From an uncultured Bacteroides sp. (GTDB taxonomy: Bacteria > Bacteroidota > Bacteroidia > Bacteroidales > Bacteroidaceae): a stretch of 64,000 bases of DNA. The notes below the pieces were generated by a model. That model saw nothing but the letters and a program-made list of their open reading frames with translations, made no database searches and was not told where the DNA came from. Location of the stretch: assembly GCA_900542985.1 (NCBI GenBank), contig UQPQ01000007.1, forward strand, positions 10,961 through 74,960. Direction: 5' to 3'. The first letter of the stretch is position 1; each line of letters starts with the position of its first letter. The position numbers were made by a program, and so were the translations under genes. Below are positions 7,157 to 14,765 of the stretch, piece by piece.

Positions 7157-8473
7157 ATTATACAATTTCAGTTTGTTGTATAGAGTCTTGCGGTCTACTC
7201 CCAATAGCAGAGCTGCCTTGGTTTTGTTATTGTTTGTTTGTTGAAGTGCCCGTAGAATACGCTGTTTCTCAGTTTCCTCATCATATAAATTTAAAGATTG
7301 AGGAACAAAGGAAACTGGTTGACGTAAGATATCTTCTCCCAGTTCGCGTATTGTAATAAAATCTCCTTGTGCAAGAAGTGTGGCACGCTTTACAACGTTT
7401 TTTAATTGACGTAAATTACCCGGCCAATCATATTTTTGCAGTGCTTCACTTGCTGCTGCATCAAATCCTATTAAGTCTCGCTCCAGTTCACGATTTGCCT
7501 GATCCAAAAAGAAATTGGCGAACAGAAGGATATCTTCCGGTCGTTCTTTCAGAGAAGGCATATATAAGGTAAATTCATTAAGACGATGATACAAATCTTC
7601 ACGGAAATTACCTTTAGAGATGGCTTCGGTAAGATTTTCGTTGGTTGCACTAATCAGACGTACATCAACTTCTATTTCCTTATTGGAACCAATAGGACGG
7701 ATACGTCGTTCCTGTAAAGCACGTAAAAGTTGAATTTGAACTTCGTAGCTTAGGTTTCCTACTTCGTCGAGGAATAAAGTACCTCCATTGGCTTCTTCAA
7801 AGGCACCTCGTTTGTCATGAAGAGCACCAGTGAACGAACCCTTTATGTGGCCGAAAAATTCAGAAGCAGCCAGTTCTTTGGGGATAGAACCACAGTCTAT
7901 GGCAATAAAAGGCTTTCCAGCCCGTTTGCTTAATTCGTGTATACGATGTGCTACATACTCTTTACCTGTGCCGCTTGCTCCGTTGATAAGTACAGACATC
8001 TGGGTAGGCGCCACCAGTTTTACATAATTGTATAATTGGCGGGCTGCCTCACTTTCTCCTTCCAGAAAATTCTGTGAATTAAACTCAGGTACAGGAGTTA
8101 CAGGAATTTGTTGTTTATGAATTGCTTCGTGTATTTTTTTCAGAAGTTCATCCGGTTGCACCGGTTTACTGATGTAGTCACTGGCACCTTGCTTCATAGC
8201 CTGTACCGCTGTTTGGATTTCAGCGTAACTGGTCATGATAATAACCGGTGTGGTACATTCTTTGCTCCGAAGCCATGAAAGAAGGTGGATTCCGTCTTGA
8301 TCGGGCAAACGTAAATCGGAGAGAATCAGGTCGTATTGGCGTGCTGCTATTTGCTTGCGGGCGCGTGCATTTGTTCCTGCTGTTTCCACTTCGAACCCTT
8401 TTTTCCCGAGCCATGTTTTCAGCATTGTAGAAAATGTCAAATCATCTTCAACGATTAGTATAGACGGAATCAT
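7145..8473 (-). CDS. Sigma-54-dependent response regulator (NtrC family)
   Basis: The 442-residue protein has the three classical domains. A receiver comes first (1-120; acidic pocket E9/D10/D11, phospho-acceptor D53, switch T81, K103). The AAA+ activator domain follows (about 135-370; Walker A GASGTGKE at 165-172, sigma-54 contact loop GSFTGA at 212-217, Walker B TLFLDE at 232-237). A Fis-type helix-turn-helix ends the protein (about 405-440; NNKTKAALLLGVDRKTLYNKLK). The loop carries Ser in place of the first Ala of GAFTGA, but the essential F, T and G remain. The partner kinase is encoded 80 bases upstream, and a separate -7 box precedes this gene. Its likely target is the sigma-54 promoter immediately downstream. 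Confidence 0.94.
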   Translation of the reverse strand: MIPSILIVEDDLTFSTMLKTWLGKKGFEVETAGTNARARKQIAARQYDLILSDLRLPDQDGIHLLSWLRSKECTTPVIIMTSYAEIQTAVQAMKQGASDYISKPVQPDELLKKIHEAIHKQQIPVTPVPEFNSQNFLEGESEAARQLYNYVKLVAPTQMSVLINGASGTGKEYVAHRIHELSKRAGKPFIAIDCGSIPKELAASEFFGHIKGSFTGALHDKRGAFEEANGGTLFLDEVGNLSYEVQIQLLRALQERRIRPIGSNKEIEVDVRLISATNENLTEAISKGNFREDLYHRLNEFTLYMPSLKERPEDILLFANFFLDQANRELERDLIGFDAAASEALQKYDWPGNLRQLKNVVKRATLLAQGDFITIRELGEDILRQPVSFVPQSLNLYDEETEKQRILRALQQTNNNKTKAALLLGVDRKTLYNKLKLYNIPQ

Positions 8474-8500
8474 GTGTACCTATGTTTATATGTATTTGTA

Positions 8501-8508
8501 CAAAGATA
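8501..8508 (-). promoter_or_regulatory. -7 box of the response regulator gene
   Basis: TATCTTTG on the minus strand lies 28 bases upstream of the start codon, in the 80-base gap after the kinase gene. The regulator can therefore probably be expressed apart from the long operon. Confidence 0.5.
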
Positions 8509-8553
8509 AGCTTTTTTAGTATGCGGAAATCATTCCAGGTTAAATTTTTCATT

Positions 8554-11046
8554 TCAGCATTGGTGCAAAGATATCTTTTTTACATATTTTTCAGCTTCTT
8601 CAAGGATGCAGGTAACTTGTTGTATAATCCATTTAGTCTGTTTTATGTCCTCATCCGTAATTTGTTCTGCTCCTTTTCTGCTTTCCAGCTGTTGTAGAGA
8701 AGGTACAATTTCTTTTGCTTCAATCATAGTTAGTGTAGGCAGCAGCTTGTGGGCAATGGCGCTGATTGTCTGAATATCATTTCTGCTCAAGGCTTCTTGC
8801 AGCAAGCCGGTGCTTTTTTGTGTCTCCTGAATAAATATTTTAATAATCTCCTGTGCCGCATTGGTATCATCGGCAGAGAAAGCAGTCAGCGGACTGAAAT
8901 TGTATTTGCTTGCGGAGGCAGAAACTTTTTCAGTCGATTTTTCGGGAATCTGTCTGTTCAGTGAGGCTGAGAATTGCTGCAGTATTTGAAGTAAATCCGA
9001 CTGGTTGAATGGTTTATGCAAACATCCGGCGAATCCTTTTTCCTGAAAATGCGATTCGTCCATGTCACTTCGTGCGGTAATGGCTATGACTGGAATATTT
9101 TGTGCCTGTTTTACCGGCAGTTTTCTCAGATTTTCCAATAATTCAAAGCCATTCATGGCAGGCATCTGAATATCGGTAAACAGAATGTCGAACGGTTGCT
9201 GGCTGATAAACCCAAAAAGATCTTCCGGCTGTTCGCAACATTGGATCGTAGTTTGTGGGTCGAGAATGTTACGTAACATTGCTTCCGTCAGATTCATTTG
9301 GATACGGTCGTCGTCTATTAGTAAAATACGAAGAGGCTTGACAGGTACAAGATGCTGTTCCTTATTCTTCGATGAAGCGGAGATAGAGGGAAGAGGCATA
9401 GATACCCGAAACGTACTTCCTTTTTCAAGAGTGCTTTCGATGGCAATCTTACCTTGTAACAATTCCACTAACTTCTGGGTGATGGAAAGACCAAGTCCAA
9501 ATCCTTCCTGCCCTTGTGCACTCCTCAGACGGATAAAGGCTTGGAACACACGTTCCTGTTCTTGCGGTGTCATTCCGCACCCGGTATCAGTTACACTGAA
9601 TATAAACTGGTTGCCCTGATACTTGGCATGTAAAGTAATACTTCCTTCTTTAGTAAATTTCAATGCATTCGAAAGCAGGTTTTCTACAATTTGCCGGATA
9701 CGGAAAGGATCTCCTTCCAGAGTAAGTCCTGGTTTGAATTCATCTGCAAATTCCAGCTTCAGGTTCTTTTTTTCTGCCAGAGGTAAAAAGCTGGTATAGA
9801 TAGTTTCAAATAATTGGTGCGGATTGAATGCTACCGGATGCAAATCCATTTTTCCAGCTTCCAGACGATGGTAGTCCAAAAGCGAAGTCACCAGGTCGAG
9901 CAAATGCTGGGCCGAACTTTTCATGTTGTCCAGATAAAACAGTTGTCTTTTGTCTTTTACAAGTCGGATAAGCAAGTCGATATAACCGATAATCGAACCG
10001 GTTGGTGCTTTGATGTCGTGCGTAATGGTCAACATCAGCTTTTCGCGTGCTACCAAGAGGTTTTCTGCATACGATTTTGCTTTTTCCAGTTCTTTCCGGT
10101 AATGGTTGCTTCGGGTAATATCGCGGCAGATAATGATAAAGAATATAAGGATTACCAATACTGCCAGTATTGCGATGGTAGCCATCGTCCATGCAGCTTG
10201 TTCGCGGATACGTTGCTCCGTCTCAAATTTATATGCAGCTACTTTTTGTTCTTCGTCTTCAATCGTTTCCAATAACTGGTTTACACGCTGACTCAGTTTG
10301 CTGCCGGCTATACGCAGGCGGTAAATACGCTTTTCAACCGTGCGTAACTGCTCCTGCCGGGTTTGGAATACACGGTGTTGTATATTGCTCAGCATACCAG
10401 CCAATGTATCTACAGGGTTGTATGCTTCGTCTATAGTGTCGGTATACTCTTCTTGAATGACATTATTGACTTGAGTCGAATCGGCTTTTCCTGGAGAAAA
10501 AAGATCGGCCAGACGCTTGAAAAACTTCTTGGGTTTATGATGAATGGTATAGGTGTTTCGATGAGTAATGACTTTACGGCGAATATGAGTACTGCTCAAC
10601 AGAGAGTCCTGTTGAGCTATCAGACTGTCTATCTGTTGCTTGTACAGCTCGTCTGTAGGAGGTTGTCCTAAAGCCTCCAAGACCAGTCTCATGTTGCGCT
10701 CCTTGTTCTTTACCAAAATGCGTACCGTATCCAGACGTGCCTGCTGTAGGGTATCTGTCAGCATTGTTTGCAGGGAGTCAATCGACTTTCCTACATTTCT
10801 CATGGCTCTTTTATAAGCCGGATATTCATTCAGTTCTCCTACACGTAAGGTCTGTCCGATGATTTCCGCTTTATAAAGCTGACTGATGATTTCGTGGGTT
10901 GTACGTCGCCGGTTTTCTATATTTTCCTCGAAACCGGTGGGCGAAGTCAGCAGTTCCATCTGTTTGTAGATATATCCGATGGCTCCAAAGAGCAGTCCTA
11001 TCAGAATGATATATCCGAAAGCTATTTTGGTTGAAGTAGAAAGCAT
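8554..11046 (-). CDS. Hybrid sensor histidine kinase with receiver and Hpt domains
   Basis: This 830-residue membrane kinase has a first membrane segment at about 8-27, a periplasmic region of roughly 260 residues that looks helical, and a second segment near 287-307. The HisKA domain follows with H343 in LTITHDIKAP. The ATPase domain has the N box ENLLSNALKF at 455-464, DTGCGM at 487-492 and GFGLGL at 515-520. Then come a receiver (DDD 578-580, phospho-acceptor D625, K678) and a C-terminal Hpt domain with H766 in IAHKLL. This is a complete internal His-Asp-His relay like those of BarA and ArcB, so the Hpt histidine would phosphorylate D53 of the regulator encoded next. It follows the MATE gene by 8 bases. 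The signal sensed is unknown. Confidence 0.93.
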   Translation of the reverse strand: MLSTSTKIAFGYIILIGLLFGAIGYIYKQMELLTSPTGFEENIENRRRTTHEIISQLYKAEIIGQTLRVGELNEYPAYKRAMRNVGKSIDSLQTMLTDTLQQARLDTVRILVKNKERNMRLVLEALGQPPTDELYKQQIDSLIAQQDSLLSSTHIRRKVITHRNTYTIHHKPKKFFKRLADLFSPGKADSTQVNNVIQEEYTDTIDEAYNPVDTLAGMLSNIQHRVFQTRQEQLRTVEKRIYRLRIAGSKLSQRVNQLLETIEDEEQKVAAYKFETEQRIREQAAWTMATIAILAVLVILIFFIIICRDITRSNHYRKELEKAKSYAENLLVAREKLMLTITHDIKAPTGSIIGYIDLLIRLVKDKRQLFYLDNMKSSAQHLLDLVTSLLDYHRLEAGKMDLHPVAFNPHQLFETIYTSFLPLAEKKNLKLEFADEFKPGLTLEGDPFRIRQIVENLLSNALKFTKEGSITLHAKYQGNQFIFSVTDTGCGMTPQEQERVFQAFIRLRSAQGQEGFGLGLSITQKLVELLQGKIAIESTLEKGSTFRVSMPLPSISASSKNKEQHLVPVKPLRILLIDDDRIQMNLTEAMLRNILDPQTTIQCCEQPEDLFGFISQQPFDILFTDIQMPAMNGFELLENLRKLPVKQAQNIPVIAITARSDMDESHFQEKGFAGCLHKPFNQSDLLQILQQFSASLNRQIPEKSTEKVSASASKYNFSPLTAFSADDTNAAQEIIKIFIQETQKSTGLLQEALSRNDIQTISAIAHKLLPTLTMIEAKEIVPSLQQLESRKGAEQITDEDIKQTKWIIQQVTCILEEAEKYVKKISLHQC

Positions 11047-11054
11047 GAGTCAGG

Positions 11055-12380
11055 TTATAGTTCTTTCCGGGTTTTATATCGGAAACGCAGATAATACATA
11101 ATTCCGGCACTGGTCAGTCCGAAAGGAAAGGCCATCCAGATACCTATGATTCCCCAGTCGCATACAAAGCCAAACAGGTAGCTGGCAGGAAGAGAAATCA
11201 CAAAATAGGCAATAAATGAAAACAGAAGCATCGGACGGACATCGGCGATACCTCTCAGCGCATTGGCAAAGTTGATTTGCAGTCCGTCGCCAAACTGATA
11301 GAGCAGGAAAGGAATAATCACTTGTGCTACCATCAGACTTACAGCCTGATCATTGGTAAACCATCCTCCAATCTGATGACGGAGCAGAAATATGGGGATA
11401 GAAGTGCATACTATCATAGCCAGGATAATATGGAAGCCTATATTGGCTGTTTTTCGGACACTGACCAAATTGTTCTGACCGTAAAAATTGCTGATACGTA
11501 CCGATACGGCTGCTCCCATACCATAATACATCATGAAACAAACTTGAGAAACGGCTATCATAATCTGATAGGTAGCCAGAGCTGTACTTCCCAGCCAGCC
11601 TACCATGATGGCACTCAGACTGAATGAGGCAGTTTCCATACCCATCTGTCCGGCAATGGGCCATCCCAGTTTGTTGAGTAATTTAAATTCTGCCTTGTCG
11701 AGAGCATTACGCTTGAATCCTTCACGGAACACACGGTAACGCGAAGTACCAAAGAATAATACAAGGTAGGCTATAACCATCAGGATGCGTGAAATGAGTG
11801 TGGATACTCCGGCACCCGTCAGCCCCATTTCCGGCATGCCCAGCTTACCGTAAATCAGCAGATAGTTTCCGATAATATTCAGAATATTACCGCTCAGCAA
11901 AATCCACATGGACACTTTTGTATCTGTTATTCCATCTGTAAACTGCTTGAATCCGTTGAACCACAGTACAAACGGAAGTGAGGCCAGCAGAACAAGAAAA
12001 TAAGGACGGATGTAAGGAAGCAGTTCTTCCGGTTGCCCCAGATTTCCCACATTCAGATACAGTATTCCCATTACCAGGCACACGATGAAGGCCAGCATTG
12101 TATTGGCTGCCAGGCTGCTTTTAAGAGCTTTCCCTACTGCATGTGACTTGCCTTGTCCGAAGAGACTTCCTACTACCGGTGTTAATCCGTAGGAGAATCC
12201 GGTACTGAAGATAATGGCCAGATTGAACATGTTGTTTACAAAACTTGCTGCAGCAAGCTCTGTAGTACTGTGATGTCCAATCATTAAAGTATCGGCAAAT
12301 CCTAATATAATGACTCCGATTTGACCAATGACAATAGGGATACCCAATGTCAGGAGTGCACGGTAATGTGTCCAATTCAT
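11055..12380 (-). CDS. MATE family efflux transporter
   Basis: The 441-residue protein consists of about 12 membrane helices in two MatE halves. Features of the family are the GIPIVIGQIGVIILGFADTLMIG start of helix 1 and the pseudo-repeat beginning near 230 (GWPIAGQMGMETASF). MATE proteins export cationic drugs or metabolites using a Na+ or H+ gradient; the substrate here cannot be told. Its start overlaps the end of the M16 protease gene by 4 bases (ATGA), and the kinase gene follows after 8 bases, so it is cotranscribed and probably translationally coupled. Confidence 0.92.
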   Translation of the reverse strand: MNWTHYRALLTLGIPIVIGQIGVIILGFADTLMIGHHSTTELAAASFVNNMFNLAIIFSTGFSYGLTPVVGSLFGQGKSHAVGKALKSSLAANTMLAFIVCLVMGILYLNVGNLGQPEELLPYIRPYFLVLLASLPFVLWFNGFKQFTDGITDTKVSMWILLSGNILNIIGNYLLIYGKLGMPEMGLTGAGVSTLISRILMVIAYLVLFFGTSRYRVFREGFKRNALDKAEFKLLNKLGWPIAGQMGMETASFSLSAIMVGWLGSTALATYQIMIAVSQVCFMMYYGMGAAVSVRISNFYGQNNLVSVRKTANIGFHIILAMIVCTSIPIFLLRHQIGGWFTNDQAVSLMVAQVIIPFLLYQFGDGLQINFANALRGIADVRPMLLFSFIAYFVISLPASYLFGFVCDWGIIGIWMAFPFGLTSAGIMYYLRFRYKTRKEL

Positions 12381-13615
12381 TTCGTTGCTCGGTAATAAAG
12401 AATGTTACAATTTTCCGGAATAAATGTCTTGCGGGCAGTTTCCTGTATCTGTTCGGCAGTAACCGCACGGTATTTTTCTACTTCCTCATTTATCATCTCC
12501 GCTTTTCCTAAAAGCTCGAAATAGGCAAGGTTGGTTGCCACGTTCAGGTAGTTGATGTTACTGAATATCTGCTCGCTTTCGTAGCGGTTTTTTACTTTTT
12601 CCAGTTCCTCTTCTGCTACAAGCTGGGTTTTCATCTTTTCCAGTTCGGTCCAGATAGCCTTTTCAGCTTCTTCCAGTGTGACTCCCGGAGCTGGTTTTCC
12701 GGTGATGTGCAGCAAACCTTCGTCCAGACTTCCTGCAATGTAGGCATCCAGTGCAGTGAAGAGTTTTTGTTCTTGCACCAGCGATTGGATAAAGCGGGAA
12801 GAACGGCCGTTCGACAGGATATCGGTAATCATATCAAAGGCATAATATTCCGGATGGTGGCGGTTGCACATATGAAACGCCATGTAAATGGCATCTACCG
12901 GAACTTTCCGTTCTACGCTTTTGCGCCGGATAGCAGTTTGAGGAGGATCTGACGGAAGCTCCCTTTTACGTATAGGGCGGGCAGGAATCGGGCCAAACCA
13001 TTTCTCTGCCAGTCGGATTGTTTCCTCAAAAGAAATATGTCCTGTCACAGTCAGTATGGCATTGTTGGGAGCATAAAAACGGTAAAAGAAATCTTTTACT
13101 TCCTCCAATGTGGCCTGGGCTATGTGACTGATTTCCTTGCCGATGGTAGGCCAGCGGTAAGGATGATTCTGGTAAGCCATTTCGCGGAGAAGGTGAGAAG
13201 CATCTCCGTATGGCTGGTTCAGGTTACGCTGTTTGAATTCTTCTATTACTACCTGACGTTGTATCTCAAGACTTTGCGGTGAAAAATCGAGACTCAGCAT
13301 ACGGTCGCTTTCCAACCAGAATCCGGTTTCTACATTCTGGTACGGAAGTGTAATGTAGTAATTGGTAATATCGTTGTTGGTCCAGGCATTGTTTTCTCCT
13401 CCGGCATTTTGTACGGGGGTGTCATAATCGGGGATATGTACAGATCCGCCGAACATCAGATGCTCGAACAGATGGGCAAAGCCGGTGTGTTCGGGATCTT
13501 CGTCGCGGGCACCCACATCGTACAGAATGTTGAGTGCCACCATTTGGGTGGAGTTGTCTTCATTGTGTACGATGCGTAAGCCGTTGGATAAAATATGACG
13601 GTTAATATGAATCAT
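12377..13615 (-). CDS. M16 family zinc peptidase (pitrilysin-like)
   Basis: The 412-residue protein has the inverted zinc motif HLFEH at 48-52 followed by LMFGGS. The downstream acidic ligand lies in the VVIEEFKQR segment near 120-128. No signal peptide is visible, and it begins directly with the fold (RHILSNGLRIVHNED), so it is probably cytoplasmic, like many single-half M16 peptidases that degrade short peptides. Length agrees with the bacterial processing-peptidase-like group. It lies 6 bases after the isomerase gene and overlaps the MATE gene by 4 bases. Confidence 0.92.
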   Translation of the reverse strand: MIHINRHILSNGLRIVHNEDNSTQMVALNILYDVGARDEDPEHTGFAHLFEHLMFGGSVHIPDYDTPVQNAGGENNAWTNNDITNYYITLPYQNVETGFWLESDRMLSLDFSPQSLEIQRQVVIEEFKQRNLNQPYGDASHLLREMAYQNHPYRWPTIGKEISHIAQATLEEVKDFFYRFYAPNNAILTVTGHISFEETIRLAEKWFGPIPARPIRKRELPSDPPQTAIRRKSVERKVPVDAIYMAFHMCNRHHPEYYAFDMITDILSNGRSSRFIQSLVQEQKLFTALDAYIAGSLDEGLLHITGKPAPGVTLEEAEKAIWTELEKMKTQLVAEEELEKVKNRYESEQIFSNINYLNVATNLAYFELLGKAEMINEEVEKYRAVTAEQIQETARKTFIPENCNILYYRATK

Positions 13616-13621
13616 AAAGGG

Positions 13622-14461
13622 TTATTCGATAACAGTTGCTTTAAGAATACGTATGTCTATTTTCGGACGGTCTGCACGGTTGGTGCCTACGTTTTCTATT
13701 TTTTCTACTACGTCCATACCGTCTACCACTTCTCCAAATACGGTGTAAGCTCCGTCCAGATGAGGAGCACCACCTACAGTAGTATAGGCCTGAATCTGTT
13801 CGCGGGTAAATTTCAGTGCAGGTTCTTTGGCAACTTCTGCACGTGCCTGTGCTTCCAGTGAATCTTGCAGTTCCATCAGTCCGTCGGTATCGCCTGCCTT
13901 ACGCATTTTATAGATTTCTTTCATGTGTTTGCGGGCCAACGTGTTGAATACGGTTTCCAAACGGGCATCGTTCATCTGGTTTTCCATATTTACCATCTGT
14001 GCTTCGCTGAATTTGCGGCCTGTTACAATATAGAACTGGCAGCCTGAAGAAGCTCTTTCCGGATTTACTTCATCGCCCTGACGTGCTGCGGCCAATACTC
14101 CTTTTTTGTGGAAGAATTTAGGATTGAATTCTGCAGGAATGGTATAGCCCACATCACCGTTGCCCAGCGTGGTTGTATCGGTTGCAGTCTTGCTTTGCGG
14201 GTCGCCTGCCTGAATCATGAAGTTCTTGATGACGCGGTGAAACAAGGTACTGTCGTACACGCCCTCCTTGGTCAACTTGATGAAGTTGTCGCGGTGTTTC
14301 GGAGTTTCGTTGTACAGTTTCACGGTAATGTTTCCCATTGTGGTTTCCATGCAAACCAGTGTTTCATTGCCTTTTTCCATATGTGTGGTCTTTTTTTGAT
14401 TTCCTGTACACGAAAGCATGCAGCAGGCTATCAGGGTTAATACAATTGTTGCTTTTTTCAT
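13622..14461 (-). CDS. Cyclophilin-type peptidyl-prolyl isomerase, lipoprotein
   Basis: The 279-residue protein starts with a lipoprotein signal ending in the lipobox MLSC (C18), so it should be membrane-anchored in the envelope. The cyclophilin domain runs from about 35 to the end, with FHRVIKNFMIQAGD near 95-108, FYIVTG near 147-152, and LDGAYTVFGEVVDGMDVVEKIE near 235-256. An insertion of about 70 mostly charged, helical residues (155-225) separates the two halves of the domain. It is the first gene of the isomerase-M16-MATE-kinase operon and has a TACTTTTG promoter box upstream. Such proteins assist folding of exported proteins. Confidence 0.93.
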   Translation of the reverse strand: MKKATIVLTLIACCMLSCTGNQKKTTHMEKGNETLVCMETTMGNITVKLYNETPKHRDNFIKLTKEGVYDSTLFHRVIKNFMIQAGDPQSKTATDTTTLGNGDVGYTIPAEFNPKFFHKKGVLAAARQGDEVNPERASSGCQFYIVTGRKFSEAQMVNMENQMNDARLETVFNTLARKHMKEIYKMRKAGDTDGLMELQDSLEAQARAEVAKEPALKFTREQIQAYTTVGGAPHLDGAYTVFGEVVDGMDVVEKIENVGTNRADRPKIDIRILKATVIE

Positions 14462-14481
14462 AAAGTAAAGAGATTAGATTG

Positions 14482-14489
14482 CAAAAGTA
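14482..14489 (-). promoter_or_regulatory. -7 box of the isomerase-M16-MATE-kinase operon
   Basis: TACTTTTG on the minus strand lies 21 bases upstream of the isomerase start codon. No good -33 box is seen. Confidence 0.55.
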
Positions 14490-14589
14490 CAAAAAAAATG
14501 ATTGTAAGTCTGTATTCTATGGCGGCATTCTGTAGCAGATGTCGGGCTGCTGCAAAAGTATTGGCAGAAAAAATGAAAAGAAACAGTGT

Positions 14590-14678
14590 ACATTCAGCGC
14601 CGTTGGCTGTACAGTTGACGCCGTTGGTTTTATAGCCGGCGACGCCGTTTGTACATCCGACGTCGTCGATTATAAAAC
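14590..14678. repeat. Intergenic array A of degenerate ~20-22 bp units
   Basis: In the 304-base gap 14462-14765, about four units of 20-22 bases follow one another. Each joins a G(A/C)CG(C/T)CGTT half to a TGTACA-, TTATA- or similar half. The unit near 14660 (GACGTCGTCGATTATAA) closely matches array B at 40420-40500. No open reading frame fits the region. Confidence 0.5.
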
Positions 14679-14686
14679 AATATAAG

Positions 14687-14749
14687 CAACCGACAGTAAA
14701 TCATCGCATTGTATAAATAGTCTTGAATCGGATGATTTACTGTCGGTTG
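14687..14749 (-). terminator. Perfect 19-bp stem with a 25-base loop after the TamA-like gene
   Basis: 14687-14705 is perfectly complementary to 14731-14749. The structure begins 16 bases after the stop codon of the TamA-like gene on the minus strand. The stem is unusually long and the loop unusually large, and no T-run follows. It may be a terminator, an RNA-stability hairpin or a recombination-type inverted repeat. Confidence 0.45.
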
Positions 14750-14765
14750 GAGTGATGCCGTATCG

